From Tanytarsus gracilentus (taxonomy: Eukaryota > Arthropoda > Insecta > Diptera > Chironomidae): a DNA stretch of 64,000 nt. The stretch spans positions 2,108,001 to 2,172,000 of the forward strand of contig JAXRKN010000043.1 in NCBI GenBank assembly GCA_038502055.1, given 5' to 3'. The stretch's first letter is position 1. Each line of letters begins with the position of its first letter. The notes under the pieces were generated by a model. That model worked only from the letters and a program-made list of their open reading frames with translations. It made no database searches and was not told the origin of the DNA. This document shows positions 12,301 to 22,634 of this stretch, in pieces. A program made the translations under genes and the position numbers.

Positions 12301-14393
12301 TTTTATACTCTTCTTCATGAGGTTAGAAATTAAACAAAAAGTAACGGTTTTTTTAATTTAAAATGATTTTATTTTAAAATTTATCTAGCTCGGTCACTCC
12401 TTAGGATTGTCCCATTCGAACACAACTGATAGCATAATGTACGCTTGGTATGTCAGCACTCGAGAGTGGGATCGAAAATGTGGAGCTCTTTATGAAGATG
12501 ACATTCATGGAATAGCTCAACATTATGGAAGTAAACGAGAATTTAAGTGGGGACCTAGATGTATGGACAACAGTTATCCTAAAACCCCAACAAAGGTTCC
12601 AACACGTCATACAACACAAAGAACGCCACAGGTTGATGTAAGGACTTACAGACCAGACAACCGGCCGGTAAATCCACCAAGAACTACTCCACGAACACCA
12701 AATTATCCAGACCGTGATCGACCTTACGATCCGAATGAAGATCCAAGACGAAGACCCTCATATCCTGACAGAGATCGTGACAGAGAACCTCATCGAGAGC
12801 CTTCAATCCCTAGAGACGATGAAATACCTGATCGATGCAAGACGAACTTTGATGCAATCATCACATTACGAGGTGAACTCTTGATTTTCAAAGGACGATG
12901 GTTTTGGAGGCTTGTAAAAGATCAAAGTGGAAAATATAAACCAATGTCAAATGAGCCTTACTCAATTGGCGCCATGTGGAGTAGTTTAAAAGATTTCGAT
13001 CATATTGATGCTGTTTACGAAATGAAAGATGGCAATCTTGCATTTTTTGTTGACAGAAAAATTTACATTATGGATCTCAGACAAGGACATAAAATCATTG
13101 GAGTTTCTGATTTGAGACACTTTGGATTCGATCATCGATTGAAGAAAGTTGATGCTATTTTTAAATGGAATTACAACAATAGCACTTACGTTATGAGTGG
13201 AGATTTTTATTGGAAGTAAGTTGTTGAGTTTCACACGCTTTGAATTTCCTATAAAAAAATTACTTAAATCATTTCAGAGTTGATGAAAATCTTCGAGTTG
13301 ATCGCTCGCAAGATGCTGACAGATATCCTCGTCGCATTGGACATCCTTTTTGGAAGGGAGTAACTGAGATTGATGTTGACACTGCCATCACATTCAACTC
13401 CATTACTTACTTCCTTTCTGGTCTTGTGACATACAAATTTGACAATGGCTACTCAAAACTTGAACTCGACAATCCAATTGTCTCATCTGAATTCTGGATG
13501 GACTGCAAACACTCCGACGGTGAACTTGAGGTAATTAAAACGAGTGCGCGAATGGAGACATCGAGCGCACCAACGATAGCAACAACGATTTCAGTATTTA
13601 TGATTTTTCTGCTGTCATTCTCTCATGTCATGCTTTGAAATCATAATCACAGTTTGTTTAAAAAAATTCGCCGCATGAGAGTTTTTTCTGTTTTAAATTT
13701 TTGTACTCACTTTGTGAATTATGAGCTGCCATGATATTAAGAAAACGATGATGAAAAATCTCATAGAGAGAAAGAACTTTTGAGACTTTAATAATTGTAA
13801 CAAAATATTTAATTATTATAGCAAGATTTTTATAAAGCTTAAAGTGATGCGAGTGAAAGCTTTTTTAGAATTTTAGATGCTATAAAATAATTATAGCAAA
13901 TAGTGATTATAAAAATTCGGAAGAATTAAAAAATTTAGGCAACATTTAGTTCAAAAACTTAAAGTTTATTTAATTTTTATAGGAAGCTTTTCATAAATTA
14001 TAGCAAATTTAAAATCAAAGCAATATGTTTTTAAAACCCTCGCATCACATTTAAATAAAATTAAAGCAACAAATAATTTTTTAAGGCTTAAATTAATTTG
14101 CGAACTTATGGAATGAACATTGTCCAAAAATAACTATGTCGCCTGTGATACAGAATTTTAATTTTTGTTATAATTGAAAGTGAAAAGATTTTTGCTAGCG
14201 CACTAATAAAAAATAAACCAAAAAATAAGTTTTCTAAAAGTAAAATGTGATTTTTAATCTTTATTTCCAGCCCACCACAAGGAAGCCAAAGAAAAAGAAA
14301 AAATTCTATTTTGGCATCGTTAATGTGAAGCCTATTGATCCCAATAACATGAACATTACTGCCATAACTGGCAATTTATCAAAAATAAATTAG
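3341..14393 (+). CDS. Mmp1: Matrix metalloproteinase, Mmp1-like (5' end missing)
   Basis: A secreted or membrane-tethered zinc endopeptidase that cleaves extracellular matrix. Visible exons: 3341-3457, 3574-3773, 11988-12321, 12389-13215, 13278-13530, then alternative ends (13531-13638 read through, or 14271-14393 spliced). All joins keep phase. Domains in order: prodomain starting with the FGYLP motif; cysteine switch PRCGRPDV (exon 2); furin-type site RRRHKR followed by F; catalytic domain; zinc site HELGHSLGLSH formed across the 12321/12389 splice; Met-turn SIMY; a long Pro/Arg/Asp-rich hinge (about 12560-12820); and a hemopexin-like domain closed by Cys residues near 12837 and 13504. The signal-peptide exon was not found. 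Intron 3774-11987 is 8.2 kb. Assignment to Mmp1 rather than Mmp2 rests on overall layout and is moderately sure; MMP identity is very sure. Confidence 0.93.
3774..11987 (+). other. 8.2 kb intron of the MMP gene
   Basis: The donor is GTAAGT at 3774 and the acceptor is ATTACAG ending at 11987. The interior is AT-rich with only short, unconvincing open frames on both strands. It contains one canonical TATA/initiator pair (listed separately). I see no nested protein-coding gene with recognisable domains. Confidence 0.8.
6153..6188 (+). promoter_or_regulatory. TATA box plus initiator inside the large MMP intron
   Basis: TATAAAA at 6153-6159 is followed by TCAGTT at 6183-6188, whose A lies 32 nt from the first T of the TATA box, a normal insect core-promoter spacing. 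No clear DPE is seen. The transcript it would start is unknown: the next recognised plus-strand exon is the MMP catalytic exon at 11988. Use in vivo is inference. Confidence 0.4.
13531..13638 (+). CDS. Alternative hydrophobic (GPI-type) C-terminus of the MMP
   Basis: If the donor GTAATT at 13531 is not used, the frame continues for 35 codons and ends at TGA 13636-13638. The tail has a Ser/Thr/Ala-rich spacer followed by a hydrophobic end (ISVFMIFLLSFSHVML), the layout of a GPI-attachment signal. Membrane-tethered and released forms are known for fly MMPs; the GPI reading here is inference from composition. Confidence 0.6.
   Translation, partial: VIKTSARMETSSAPTIATTISVFMIFLLSFSHVML
14271..14393 (+). 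CDS. Alternative basic last exon of the MMP
   Basis: After acceptor TTTATTTCCAG the frame is open in the phase required by the donor at 13530/13531 and encodes 40 residues starting PTTRKPKKKKKFYFG, ending at TAG 14391-14393. The tail is strongly basic and not hydrophobic, so this splice form would be released rather than anchored. The Lys-rich run could bind heparan sulphate or other acidic matrix; that is inference. Confidence 0.65.
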   Translation, partial: PTTRKPKKKKKFYFGIVNVKPIDPNNMNITAITGNLSKIN

Positions 14394-15765
14394 AGGCAGC
14401 AATTTGGTTTAATTGGAATCAAATTGTTGTTGTTTATTAGTTATTGATGATGGTTGGGAAATTTCCAATATAAATTTGGTTCAAAACTATTTTTTTCTTT
14501 AATTTTTCTAATTTAAACAAATTTAAATTTGGTGACTCACGTGCACCCACATGTTGACTTTTTAGTTCGCCCAATAATGAAAACTATCGATTGTGAAATA
14601 ATTTTCAAATTACTGATGTCGTTTGTCACCATGCTCGTCCCAATGAATCAAAATTATTTCTAATGAAAAGGAAAAAATGATTGACACACAAAAATGGTTC
14701 ATAATTTCTCTATTTCTGATTTTTATTAATATTTCTCTTGTCTTAAAATGCAATTGACATTCACGATTTTCAGTTTGACATTCATGAATTTTTGTAAAAT
14801 AAAAAAAGAAATTTGTTGAAACTTAAAATAAAGTGGAAAAAAATTTCTCATTAAATTTGAACATTTTTTCTGTCTTTCAGAATTTTCTTAATTTTTTTTG
14901 CATCAGTTCAAACTTAAAATGCTAAAAGCGATTTAAAAAGAATTCGCCAATTTTTTGATATGATATTTTTCAGCTAAACAAAAATTTCCTACTACACTTT
15001 TACATAATTATTGTCTTCATTCCTGATTAATTTAATTTTTATCATTGATTAGTAATTTTTTAAAGAAATTTTGCAAAAAAAAAACATTTTTGCAAAATTC
15101 TCATATTTGTGCATATATTTTTGATTAAATAATTTTCTCTATTGCACAAGCATAAAGAAATTAAAAATTGTCTCATAGACGCATTAATTAAAAAAATATG
15201 CTATAGAAAACAAAGTGATTAACAAAGCGATGGACGATACCATAGAATTTAATTAATTGAGGAGCTTTTTTAACAGGTGATTTCTTAATTTTTCAGACAA
15301 TTCACTTTGTGGATTTCATGATTTTGACTTTAAAACTTTAAATTAATTTTTATCGATATATAAATTATCAAAGCTTTCTACGATCCTTACTACACTTTTT
15401 TGTAAATATTTCTTTTATATAAGAACAAGTGATTCATACAAACATTAACAAAAAATATAAAATTTAGGATGGATAAAGAAACTAGTAAAAATAAATGTAA
15501 CATAGAGTGACTTTTGAGACAAACATTTAATGCACATTGAGCACGCGAGATTGACGGGATAGAAAGTAGAAAAAATACTGGTGGAAGAAAATAAAAATTA
15601 AAAACTATAAAAATGCTTTTAACTGAGCATTCGGCATTCATCCATCAAGCACGCACACATCATCAACTTCACGGGACATTTCACATCGTGTCCGCTAAGA
15701 AAAGAGAAAAGGCTAATTTAGCTCATGTCTGGATTATAGTTGAGAGTCATTTGCTATTAAAATTT
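14394..15765. other. Convergent intergenic region between the MMP and glutamate carrier genes
   Basis: About 1.4 kb of AT-rich DNA that must hold the 3' UTRs of both converging genes. No coding exon, RNA gene or repeat was recognised. Confidence 0.6.
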
Positions 15766-18700
15766 TTAGTCTTTTTTCGTTCCCAATAATCTTTCAGCAA
15801 CGCCAAGGAAATACACAGTTTGTGCAATGCCAAATAGTGGAGCAATTACGATCATTCGACAGAGGCCACCTTTGAAGAAAGCTGTGAATCCTTCATGCTT
15901 GAAAGTTTTTCTAAAAATAAATAATTTACATTAAAAATGTGCCATGACTTAAATTAAATTAATGCTCACCTAATGCAATCTCCAACTCCATTGAAAGCCA
16001 TTTCACCTTCCGCTTTCTTAAGTGCCTGCAATCGTGTCTTGACAACATCAAATGGATTGACAGCCAAAGCTGAGAACGATCCAGCAGCACAACCCGACAA
16101 GAATGACACATAGAACACAGCATCGCCACTTCCGTCAGACTTTCTCGGTCCAAATTGATTGAGAGTAGCGAATAGTGGGAAATAACAGACTGAAAAGCTG
16201 ACATCACGAAGTGCTGTCGCTCCAGTGCCTTTGTAGAGTCCAGCAATTCCTTTCTCTTTCAACAATTGAAGTGCTATTTGAGTGGCTGAAGTTTTCGGAA
16301 TGACTTTTCCAGACGCTTTCGCTTGTGCTGCTAATCGTCCAGCATCTTGCATTTGAATCTTCAACAATTCCATTGGCGTTGTGATGATGATTTGGCAAAG
16401 ACCCGCCAATCCACCCGCCGCCATCTGCCTTGGTATTGGCAAAGATCCATCTGATTTTGTCAAATGATGTCGGAAGAAGTCATTCGCGGCTAGTTTGATT
16501 GCCTTCTCGGGCGTAATTAGTAAAATGTTTACGGCCGATCCTCGATACATTCCAAAATACCCCTCGGCACGATATGTTTTTCTGAAGCAATCGAGCCTAA
16601 AATAGAAATTTTATTTCATTATCATCTGTTTGCAGTCAAGATCATCTGAGAGAGATTTATTTGTGAGATAAACATGGAGGTGAGAATAATAAAAGTGAAG
16701 GACGTTAAAAATTTACTTAAAATTTTTTATTCTTGGAATCCAATGTTGATAAAATTAAAAATCAAGAAAAGTTTGTCAACCCTTAAATATGCATAAAATT
16801 AGCATCACTTAATTTTCAAAACAACAAAATCCTTGAGATTTGAGACAATGTAAACAGAGTGAAAGCGAAAAGTGATCTATTTTTAGATGAAAATCATGCG
16901 ACACGTATTTATGAAAAAGGTTGCGAATGAATGATCTGTAAAAAATGCGAAAGGGAGAAAAAAAATTAAAAAAACTACAGGTTTTAATTTTTAAATTATG
17001 TAGTCTAAAAATAGTGTAGACGGATGTGAAAATTTCTGCAAACTCTTTCAAAAACCTTATTTTTGGTTGTTTGAAAAAATTTTAATGTAATTGTTAGCAC
17101 GCTTCAAAAAAATTATAGGAAATGTTTAATTTTTTCTCCTCTTTTTAAGCTTTAAAATCTGGCAAAATTTGCTTTGTCTCTTCAAAAGTGATTTCATCAT
17201 GAAGAAAATCGCATTCATTTTCATTTTGTTAAATTTATTAAATTTCTGCAAATGTCAAATTTGCTCTAGACCTCCACAAATGAGGAATTTTAATATTTCT
17301 GATTATGGAAAAGGAACTTGGTATTTTCACAGCGTCATGTCAGCCATTGGATCGTCCTTGAATTACTCATGTGCACGTTTAGTCGGTCAATTCAATAACA
17401 CACATGTTACGGCGAACGTTAAAGGAAGAAATAGTGACAGAGTTTACGCAATCGATGTCACAGCAAGAATAGTTCGTCCTTCTATTTTCAAAATGTCTTT
17501 GGATAAATTCACATATGAAGGCATGGAAGTAAGAGGCGTTGACTTTGACGTGAGTATTTTCAGGATTTTATCAATTTAAAATTTTTAATAACTAAATGTA
17601 TGTTTATTCAAAGTATTATGTGCTTTGTGAGTATGAAAATTTATCCAAATTCCTTAAAATAAAATTTATTATCTTCTTTTATGAAGTCTACAATAAAGAC
17701 TATGCATGCGTCTACGTGTCAGGGACCGTTTATCAGGTTTATTCTATCAGAGTTGCGCTTATACAAAGTCGAAAAACTACATTAACTGCCGCGATGTTAA
17801 GAGCAGCAATTGGAAGATTTTCAACTTGCAAACTAAACGGAAAATGGATGGCACTCGATCATAGTTCAAATCAGTGCGCGTTTTTGGGTTAAAAAATAAA
17901 AGTGAATATTTTTAAATCAATTTTTCATTGCTTAAAATTTTGTTCTGCAATTCTAAAAATGCATTTTTAATATTCAAACTCCTTTCACAGAAATTTGAGT
18001 ATACATGAAAGAAAAAGAAAATGCACATTCACTTTTGAGTACACTTTCGTTGTCTTTTTTATTTCGCAAAAAAAACTCTCTCGAAAAATAATTGCGAAAA
18101 TATAATTTTCAATGCCATAGCAATTAATAGAAATGCATACTCACATATTTTTATACATTTTCTCGCCATTTGGCCCAATTTGTTGATTCTGTAGTCGAGT
18201 CTTGACGAGATCGAGTGGAAATACGCAAGAAACTCCGATAATGCCTGTGTCGATGAGTAATAATGCGAGAATAAAGAAAGTGCGGATAGAGAGGCAGCCG
18301 TTGACATGCAAGTCAAGTTCAATGTGCCAAAGAATTAGCGATAAGACTCACCCGCAATTCCACCGTTAATTATCTTCGGCAATAATCTGTCAATGGAGAG
18401 AGCAAATAAAAAACAAATTATTAAAATTTACGTCAAGAGACGGTGCTAAAAAAAAGATAAATAAGATCAATTTGTAACAGAGGGATGAAAACATTTTTTT
18501 AGATTAGATGAGATTTTTTTAACGTTTAAATTTGAAATTTTTAATTTAAATCACCCATCAATTACGTTAAAATTTTGAATCAAAAAATTAAAAATTAAAA
18601 ATACGTTAAAATTTTTCAACCCAACTTTGGATCACCTAAAACTTTTTATATCTGTTAAAAATAACTTTATTACTCCAATCACTCAATTTAATTTAAAAAT

Positions 18701-19016
18701 CATCCGCGTACCCAAAAAATTAACAAGTTTTATCAGTCAGAAATTCAATTTAGAGCCACAAAAATATCAAGTTATGCAAAATATTGATTTTTCTTCTTAT
18801 GACAACATCCAGACCTCGACTTGGTAACAAAATTTCAAGAGCATAAGATTTAGGTAATAACGATAAGTGATAACATGCTTAATTGGTCAATCAACTACAA
18901 GTGTAAGATATTCCAAAAACTTATCACTATAAAAATTTACAGCAAAAGTATTTTTCAAATTTTATCACTTACGAGAATTGCTTTTGTGGCGTTTGTGTGG
19001 ATGATGAGTTGGACAT
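15766..19016 (-). CDS. Mitochondrial glutamate carrier (SLC25A18/A22 family)
   Basis: An inner-membrane carrier importing glutamate with a proton into the mitochondrial matrix. Minus-strand exons in order: 19016-18973, 18386-18352, 18244-18145, 16596-15970, 15910-15766. They total 951 nt and 316 residues, close to the usual size of about 320. The three mitochondrial carrier repeats each show the PxD/ExxK signature: FPLDLVKTRL, TPMELLKIQM and NPFDVVKTRL. The N-terminus MSNSSSTQTPQKQF leads into LLPKIINGGIAG, typical of this subfamily, and the 44-nt first and 35-nt second exons are supported by exact phase. Intron 18144-16597 contains a lipocalin gene on the opposite strand. The gene is divergent from the phospholipid phosphatase at 19571. 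Confidence 0.95.
17199..17892 (+). CDS. Secreted lipocalin, nested in a glutamate carrier intron
   Basis: A small extracellular beta-barrel carrier of hydrophobic ligands, apolipoprotein D/insect lipocalin type. Exons 17199-17549, 17614-17626 (13 nt) and 17687-17892 give 189 residues. The start at 17199 gives a clean signal peptide (KKIAFIFILLNLLNFCKC). The first lipocalin motif is YGKGTWYF (G-x-W), and the second conserved region, YYVLFYNKDYACVY, is only formed when the 13-nt micro-exon joins its neighbours. Cysteines at the usual places (ICSRPP, YSCARL, YACVY, FSTCK, NQCAF) suggest disulphides. Intron 2 (60 nt) is in frame and free of stops, so retention would insert 20 residues (and change one at the junction). 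AATAAA follows the stop at 17895-17900. The gene lies wholly inside the carrier's third intron on the other strand. The ligand is unknown. Confidence 0.85.
18387..18972 (-). other. First coding intron of the glutamate carrier
   Basis: AT-rich intron of 586 nt between the start exon and the 35-nt second exon. Short open frames on the plus strand here have no recognisable features and are treated as chance. Confidence 0.7.
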
Positions 19017-19570
19017 TTTGTTTGTGGTTCAGATTCAACACTTTTTTCTTTAATTCAAAGTGATTCCTGTGTGGAATTTAATTATTTGAGTGACTGCTCT
19101 TAGACCGAATAATTTCCACTAAAAACTGTCCATATGTCTTTACTCTCACAGGTGAAAGGGCTAAAAACTCCAGTGACTTTAAAGTTTAAATATCGAAAAT
19201 TTGTTAAAAAATTTGTCAAAATGCGAAACTTTTAGCCAAGACAGCAACCAAATATTCTCAACGGTCACTAAAAATTTAAAAAAATATTCAAATAAAGACG
19301 TTAACTTGAAAATTAACAACTCAACCAGCTGTGATTTGTTGTGAAAAATATTTCAATGTGAAAACTTTTTCACTCAACATATTTTTGACATTTTTTCACT
19401 TATGACAATTGTTTTGTCGTTTAAACAGAACTTTATTTCATCAACTTTCATTCCTACCGCAACTTAGACTAGTTATTTAAGTTTTTTTGTTAACTTAAAA
19501 GTGAAATACATGAAAAATTCAGGAATTTTTGTACTTATCAAGAAACACATCAACACTTATCAATTAAGAA
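19017..19570. promoter_or_regulatory. Shared divergent promoter region, carrier (-) and phosphatase (+)
   Basis: The two start codons face away from each other across 554 nt, so both 5' UTRs and core promoters must lie here unless noncoding exons exist elsewhere. No clean TATA box was identified; the segment is AT-rich. Confidence 0.5.
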
Positions 19571-21037
19571 ATGTTTAGAAGTCTAAAATCAATTCATATT
19601 TGGCTTGAGATTGTTATCAGGATCGGACTTATTGCCGCCTTTGTCAAACTAGAAACCGTCGAACCATTCCAGGTAATTAATGAATTACAGTTAATTTTAT
19701 TCAAACATAAAATTAAATATTTAATTCCAGCGAAAAATATTACCTGATGAAATATGGAACTTTAGATATCCAACAACTCAGAGCTATGTTCCTGTGACAA
19801 TTTTGTGGCCATTAGTAACTTTGGTATGTTGTAAATTCATAAATCATTTCTTACTGGATCTCAAAAGTTAAACTAGATCTTGAAATTTACTTCCTAGATG
19901 TCACAATAGTGACATTGGATATAGGACAATAGGATCTAAAATTGTTATAAACATCAGTTTGACCTAATTAAGCGGTTCAAATTAACTATCAGAGTATTAA
20001 TTAAAAATTCATCGATCTCCTCCTAGGTTCCTACTTTTGTGTTCATAATCAATTACATATTTACCAGACACTCAAAGGATTTTAAAGCTGCTTTGCTTGG
20101 GCATTCATTAAGCTTTGGATTAAATGGCGTTATAGTTGGTAATTTATGCTTCAATCATTTAATATCCACAGTATCCATTAAAAAAACTCATTTTCAGATA
20201 TTATGAAGGTATTCGTGGGAAGGCCCAGGTGAGCTATTAACAATTTTTTTAGCACGCAATTTATTCAAATGCCTTTTTTTATCGTAGACCAGATTTTTTT
20301 TCGCGATGCTTTCCAGATGGAATTATGAATTCTGAATTAAATTGCACGGGCGATTATTGGACGGTTCTTGATGGGAGGAAATCTTTTCCTTCTGGACATT
20401 CCTCTTTCTCATTTGCAACTCTCGGATTTTTGAGCTTTTACATGATGGGAAAACTAAAAATATTCTCAGAAGAAGGACGAGGCAAAAGCTATAGATTAAT
20501 TTTGTGCTTCATTCCATCCGTCATGGCGATGCTTATAGGTAAAAACAATTATAAATAATTTTTCCTTATAAAATTTTTAATTCCACGTGATCTTCAAGGC
20601 AAGCTCTTGATCGGTTTATAATAATAATATTTTGAATAATATAAAAGTCTTTTTTTGCTCGCCCTTCAGGTCTGATTAAAACTCTTTGCTTTTGTCAAGG
20701 TTTTTTTAGGCTGTTGTGACCAGCGGATGCTTTTTTACCTTGCAAGTAAAGTCTCGTGCAATAAATAAATAAATAATTCAAATTCAAATAATTCAAATTG
20801 CCTTTTAATTAAAATGAACAAATAGCAATTTCAAGAACGATGGATTATCATCATTGGAAGGAGGATGTTGTAATTGGCTCGTTAATAGGTCTTGGCATCG
20901 CCTACATGTGCTATCGTCAATACTTCCCCTCACTCACATCCAAAAAGTCAAACTTATGCTATGAACTTTTGCACATGAACGGCAGCAATTCGACATCGAG
21001 TGAAGACCTCCTCGAAAAGGAAATTAAATGGATCTGA
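19571..21037 (+). CDS. Phospholipid phosphatase, PLPP4/5-like (PAP2 superfamily)
   Basis: A multi-pass membrane phosphatase of the PAP2 superfamily acting on lipid phosphates such as phosphatidate and diacylglycerol pyrophosphate. Exons 19571-19672, 19731-19823, 20027-20138, 20198-20228, 20288-20538 and 20826-21037 total 801 nt and encode 266 residues, normal for this subfamily. All three PAP2 signature motifs are present: KVFVGRPRP (split by two small exons), FPSGHSSFS, and SRTMDYHHWKED with the catalytic His and Asp. The motif GRPRPDFFSRCFPDG is typical of PLPP4/PLPP5 rather than PLPP1-3. Several hydrophobic helices flank the motifs. AATAAA lies at 21108-21113. Intron 5 carries a repeat-like insertion. 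Confidence 0.94.
19860..20000. repeat. Inverted-repeat-containing intron segment
   Basis: Intron 2 of the phosphatase gene contains ATGTCAC and GTGACAT arms separated by AATA (about 19898-19915), inside a segment less T-rich than its surroundings and bordered by repeated GATCT/GGATC words. It may be a fragment of a small inverted-repeat element; support is weak. Confidence 0.2.
20588..20815 (+). repeat. Possible 3' end of a degenerate non-LTR retroelement in a phosphatase intron
   Basis: Intron 5 (20539-20825) is several times longer than most neighbouring introns. Its extra sequence is less A/T-biased and ends in a simple tail of ATAA units (about 20759-20775), followed by a run of AATTCAAAT units, as 3' ends of CR1/jockey-type elements often do. 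No coding remnant is visible, so the assignment is inference. Confidence 0.3.
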
Positions 21038-21596
21038 GAGTGTTTGAAGCACTTTTGAAAATTCTTCCGTTAAAATCGAATCTAAATGTTTATCATTGTT
21101 TAAATATAATAAAAATTATATTGAATGTCATCATCATCGCATGAGTGTATATGAAATCTGATGAGTTGTTATTTTTTTCTAGCGAGTGTTTTGTTTTGCA
21201 GATTCATGATTAAATTTAGTCGAATATAAACATCGCAACAGTGAACAGAATTGACTGCTGAATTTTGTATTTAAAATGAAATACATTTAAAAAAACTTTT
21301 AGAATTTATTTTTACTCAAAAGTTGAAAAATCGAATTTTAAATTAATTTTTCTCTCAGTGTAATTTATTACTCAAATATCTCAAATAGTCTCCGGTGTCT
21401 ATGTTTATGATACAATTGCTTTAAGAACGCTCATAAATAATCGCATGCATATGTCACTCTCTCAATGTTCTCTCACTGATGGCCCTAAATATCGTTTTAA
21501 AAAAAATTATGCGACTCTCAGTTTCTCGCTATCGCTTGACCAGAAAAGATCACATTTGTAACTCATTTTAAACGCAAAAAAATAAAGTAAATAAAA
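21038..21596. other. Intergenic region, 3' UTR of the phosphatase and promoter of the Npc2-like gene
   Basis: Contains the phosphatase poly(A) signal AATAAA at 21108-21113. The rest must hold the Npc2-like promoter, but no clean TATA box was found. No other gene was seen. Confidence 0.6.
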
Positions 21597-22634
21597 ATGA
21601 AATTACTAGCTGGAGTCATTGTGCTTATCGTCAGTTGTCTTGTCACTGTCCATTGTGCAGAATACAAAAATTGCGGTGAGTCAGAAAATTTGTGATTAGT
21701 TGAATAAAAAATTAGAGATATCGTATCGGGGGTGAAAATGAAATTTTGTCACAAAAACTTTTCTTTAAAGTACTTTTAATGTTGATTAATTTTAAAAATT
21801 ATATTTTTATGGTACTTAAAAAACTTGAGTGGTTTTTATTGTGATTTTCACCACTTTTTTTCAACTTACTAAAAAGTCGTCATTCTCTGATTCTCCAAAA
21901 AGTTAAAGCGACATGTTAATACAATAAAATCGCTTCACGTCTGGCTTTATGTCAGTCAAAAATAGGAATGAATTAAATTTACAATTGCTGTGTCCATTAA
22001 ATTCGTCATCACTCAAGTTAAGTGAAAAATATTAAAGTAAAAATATAAAGAGGAAACTTTTTAAAACTTTAATAAATTTCTTAAATTTTTTTTCAAGCAG
22101 GCTCAGAGCTTGGAATTTACACAAACATTAATGTCACAGACTGCGATGCTAAGCAACCTCGCTGCTTACTCAAACGCGGAGGAAACGCGACCATCATAAT
22201 AGACTTTAAATTGAGTGAGTAATCTTCCTTTTGATAATAAAAACATGTGCGCAAGTCACATTTAATTTAATTAGTGGCAATTTAAATTAATTTGGACGTT
22301 AATTCGCTTCTTAGACACCGAAACCGAAAGTGTCGTCAACGCTGTGTGTCACGGAAAGGTTGCAGGTAAATTGTTCAATTGAGGTCAATGATTTTGTGAG
22401 TGTTTAATTGTAATTTTCACAGGTATTGATGTTCCATTCAAGCTTCCCAACCCCAATGCATGTTTAAATTCTGGAATCGAGTGTCCATTGGTCAAAGATC
22501 AAATCTACAGCTATGATGCCTCATTTCCTGTTTTGAAAGTGTATCCACGAGTTAATGTCGATGTTAAATACGAACTCAAGAACAGCGAAGGCAAGGACAT
22601 CGTTTGCGTTATCATTCCGGTGAAAATTGTTTAA
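21597..22634 (+). CDS. Npc2/ML-domain lipid-binding protein
   Basis: A small secreted MD-2-related lipid-recognition protein that binds sterols or other lipids; insects carry several such paralogues. Exons 21597-21675, 22101-22214, 22315-22365 and 22423-22634 (456 nt) encode 151 residues. A signal peptide (KLLAGVIVLIVSCLVTVHCA) precedes the mature protein. The cysteine pattern (NCG, TDC, PRC, AVC, NAC, IEC, IVC) and the stretch HGKVAGIDVPFKLPNPNAC are characteristic of Npc2. An N-glycosylation site (NVT) lies near the mature N-terminus. AATAAA at 22699-22704. The ligand and tissue cannot be read from the sequence. Confidence 0.93.
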
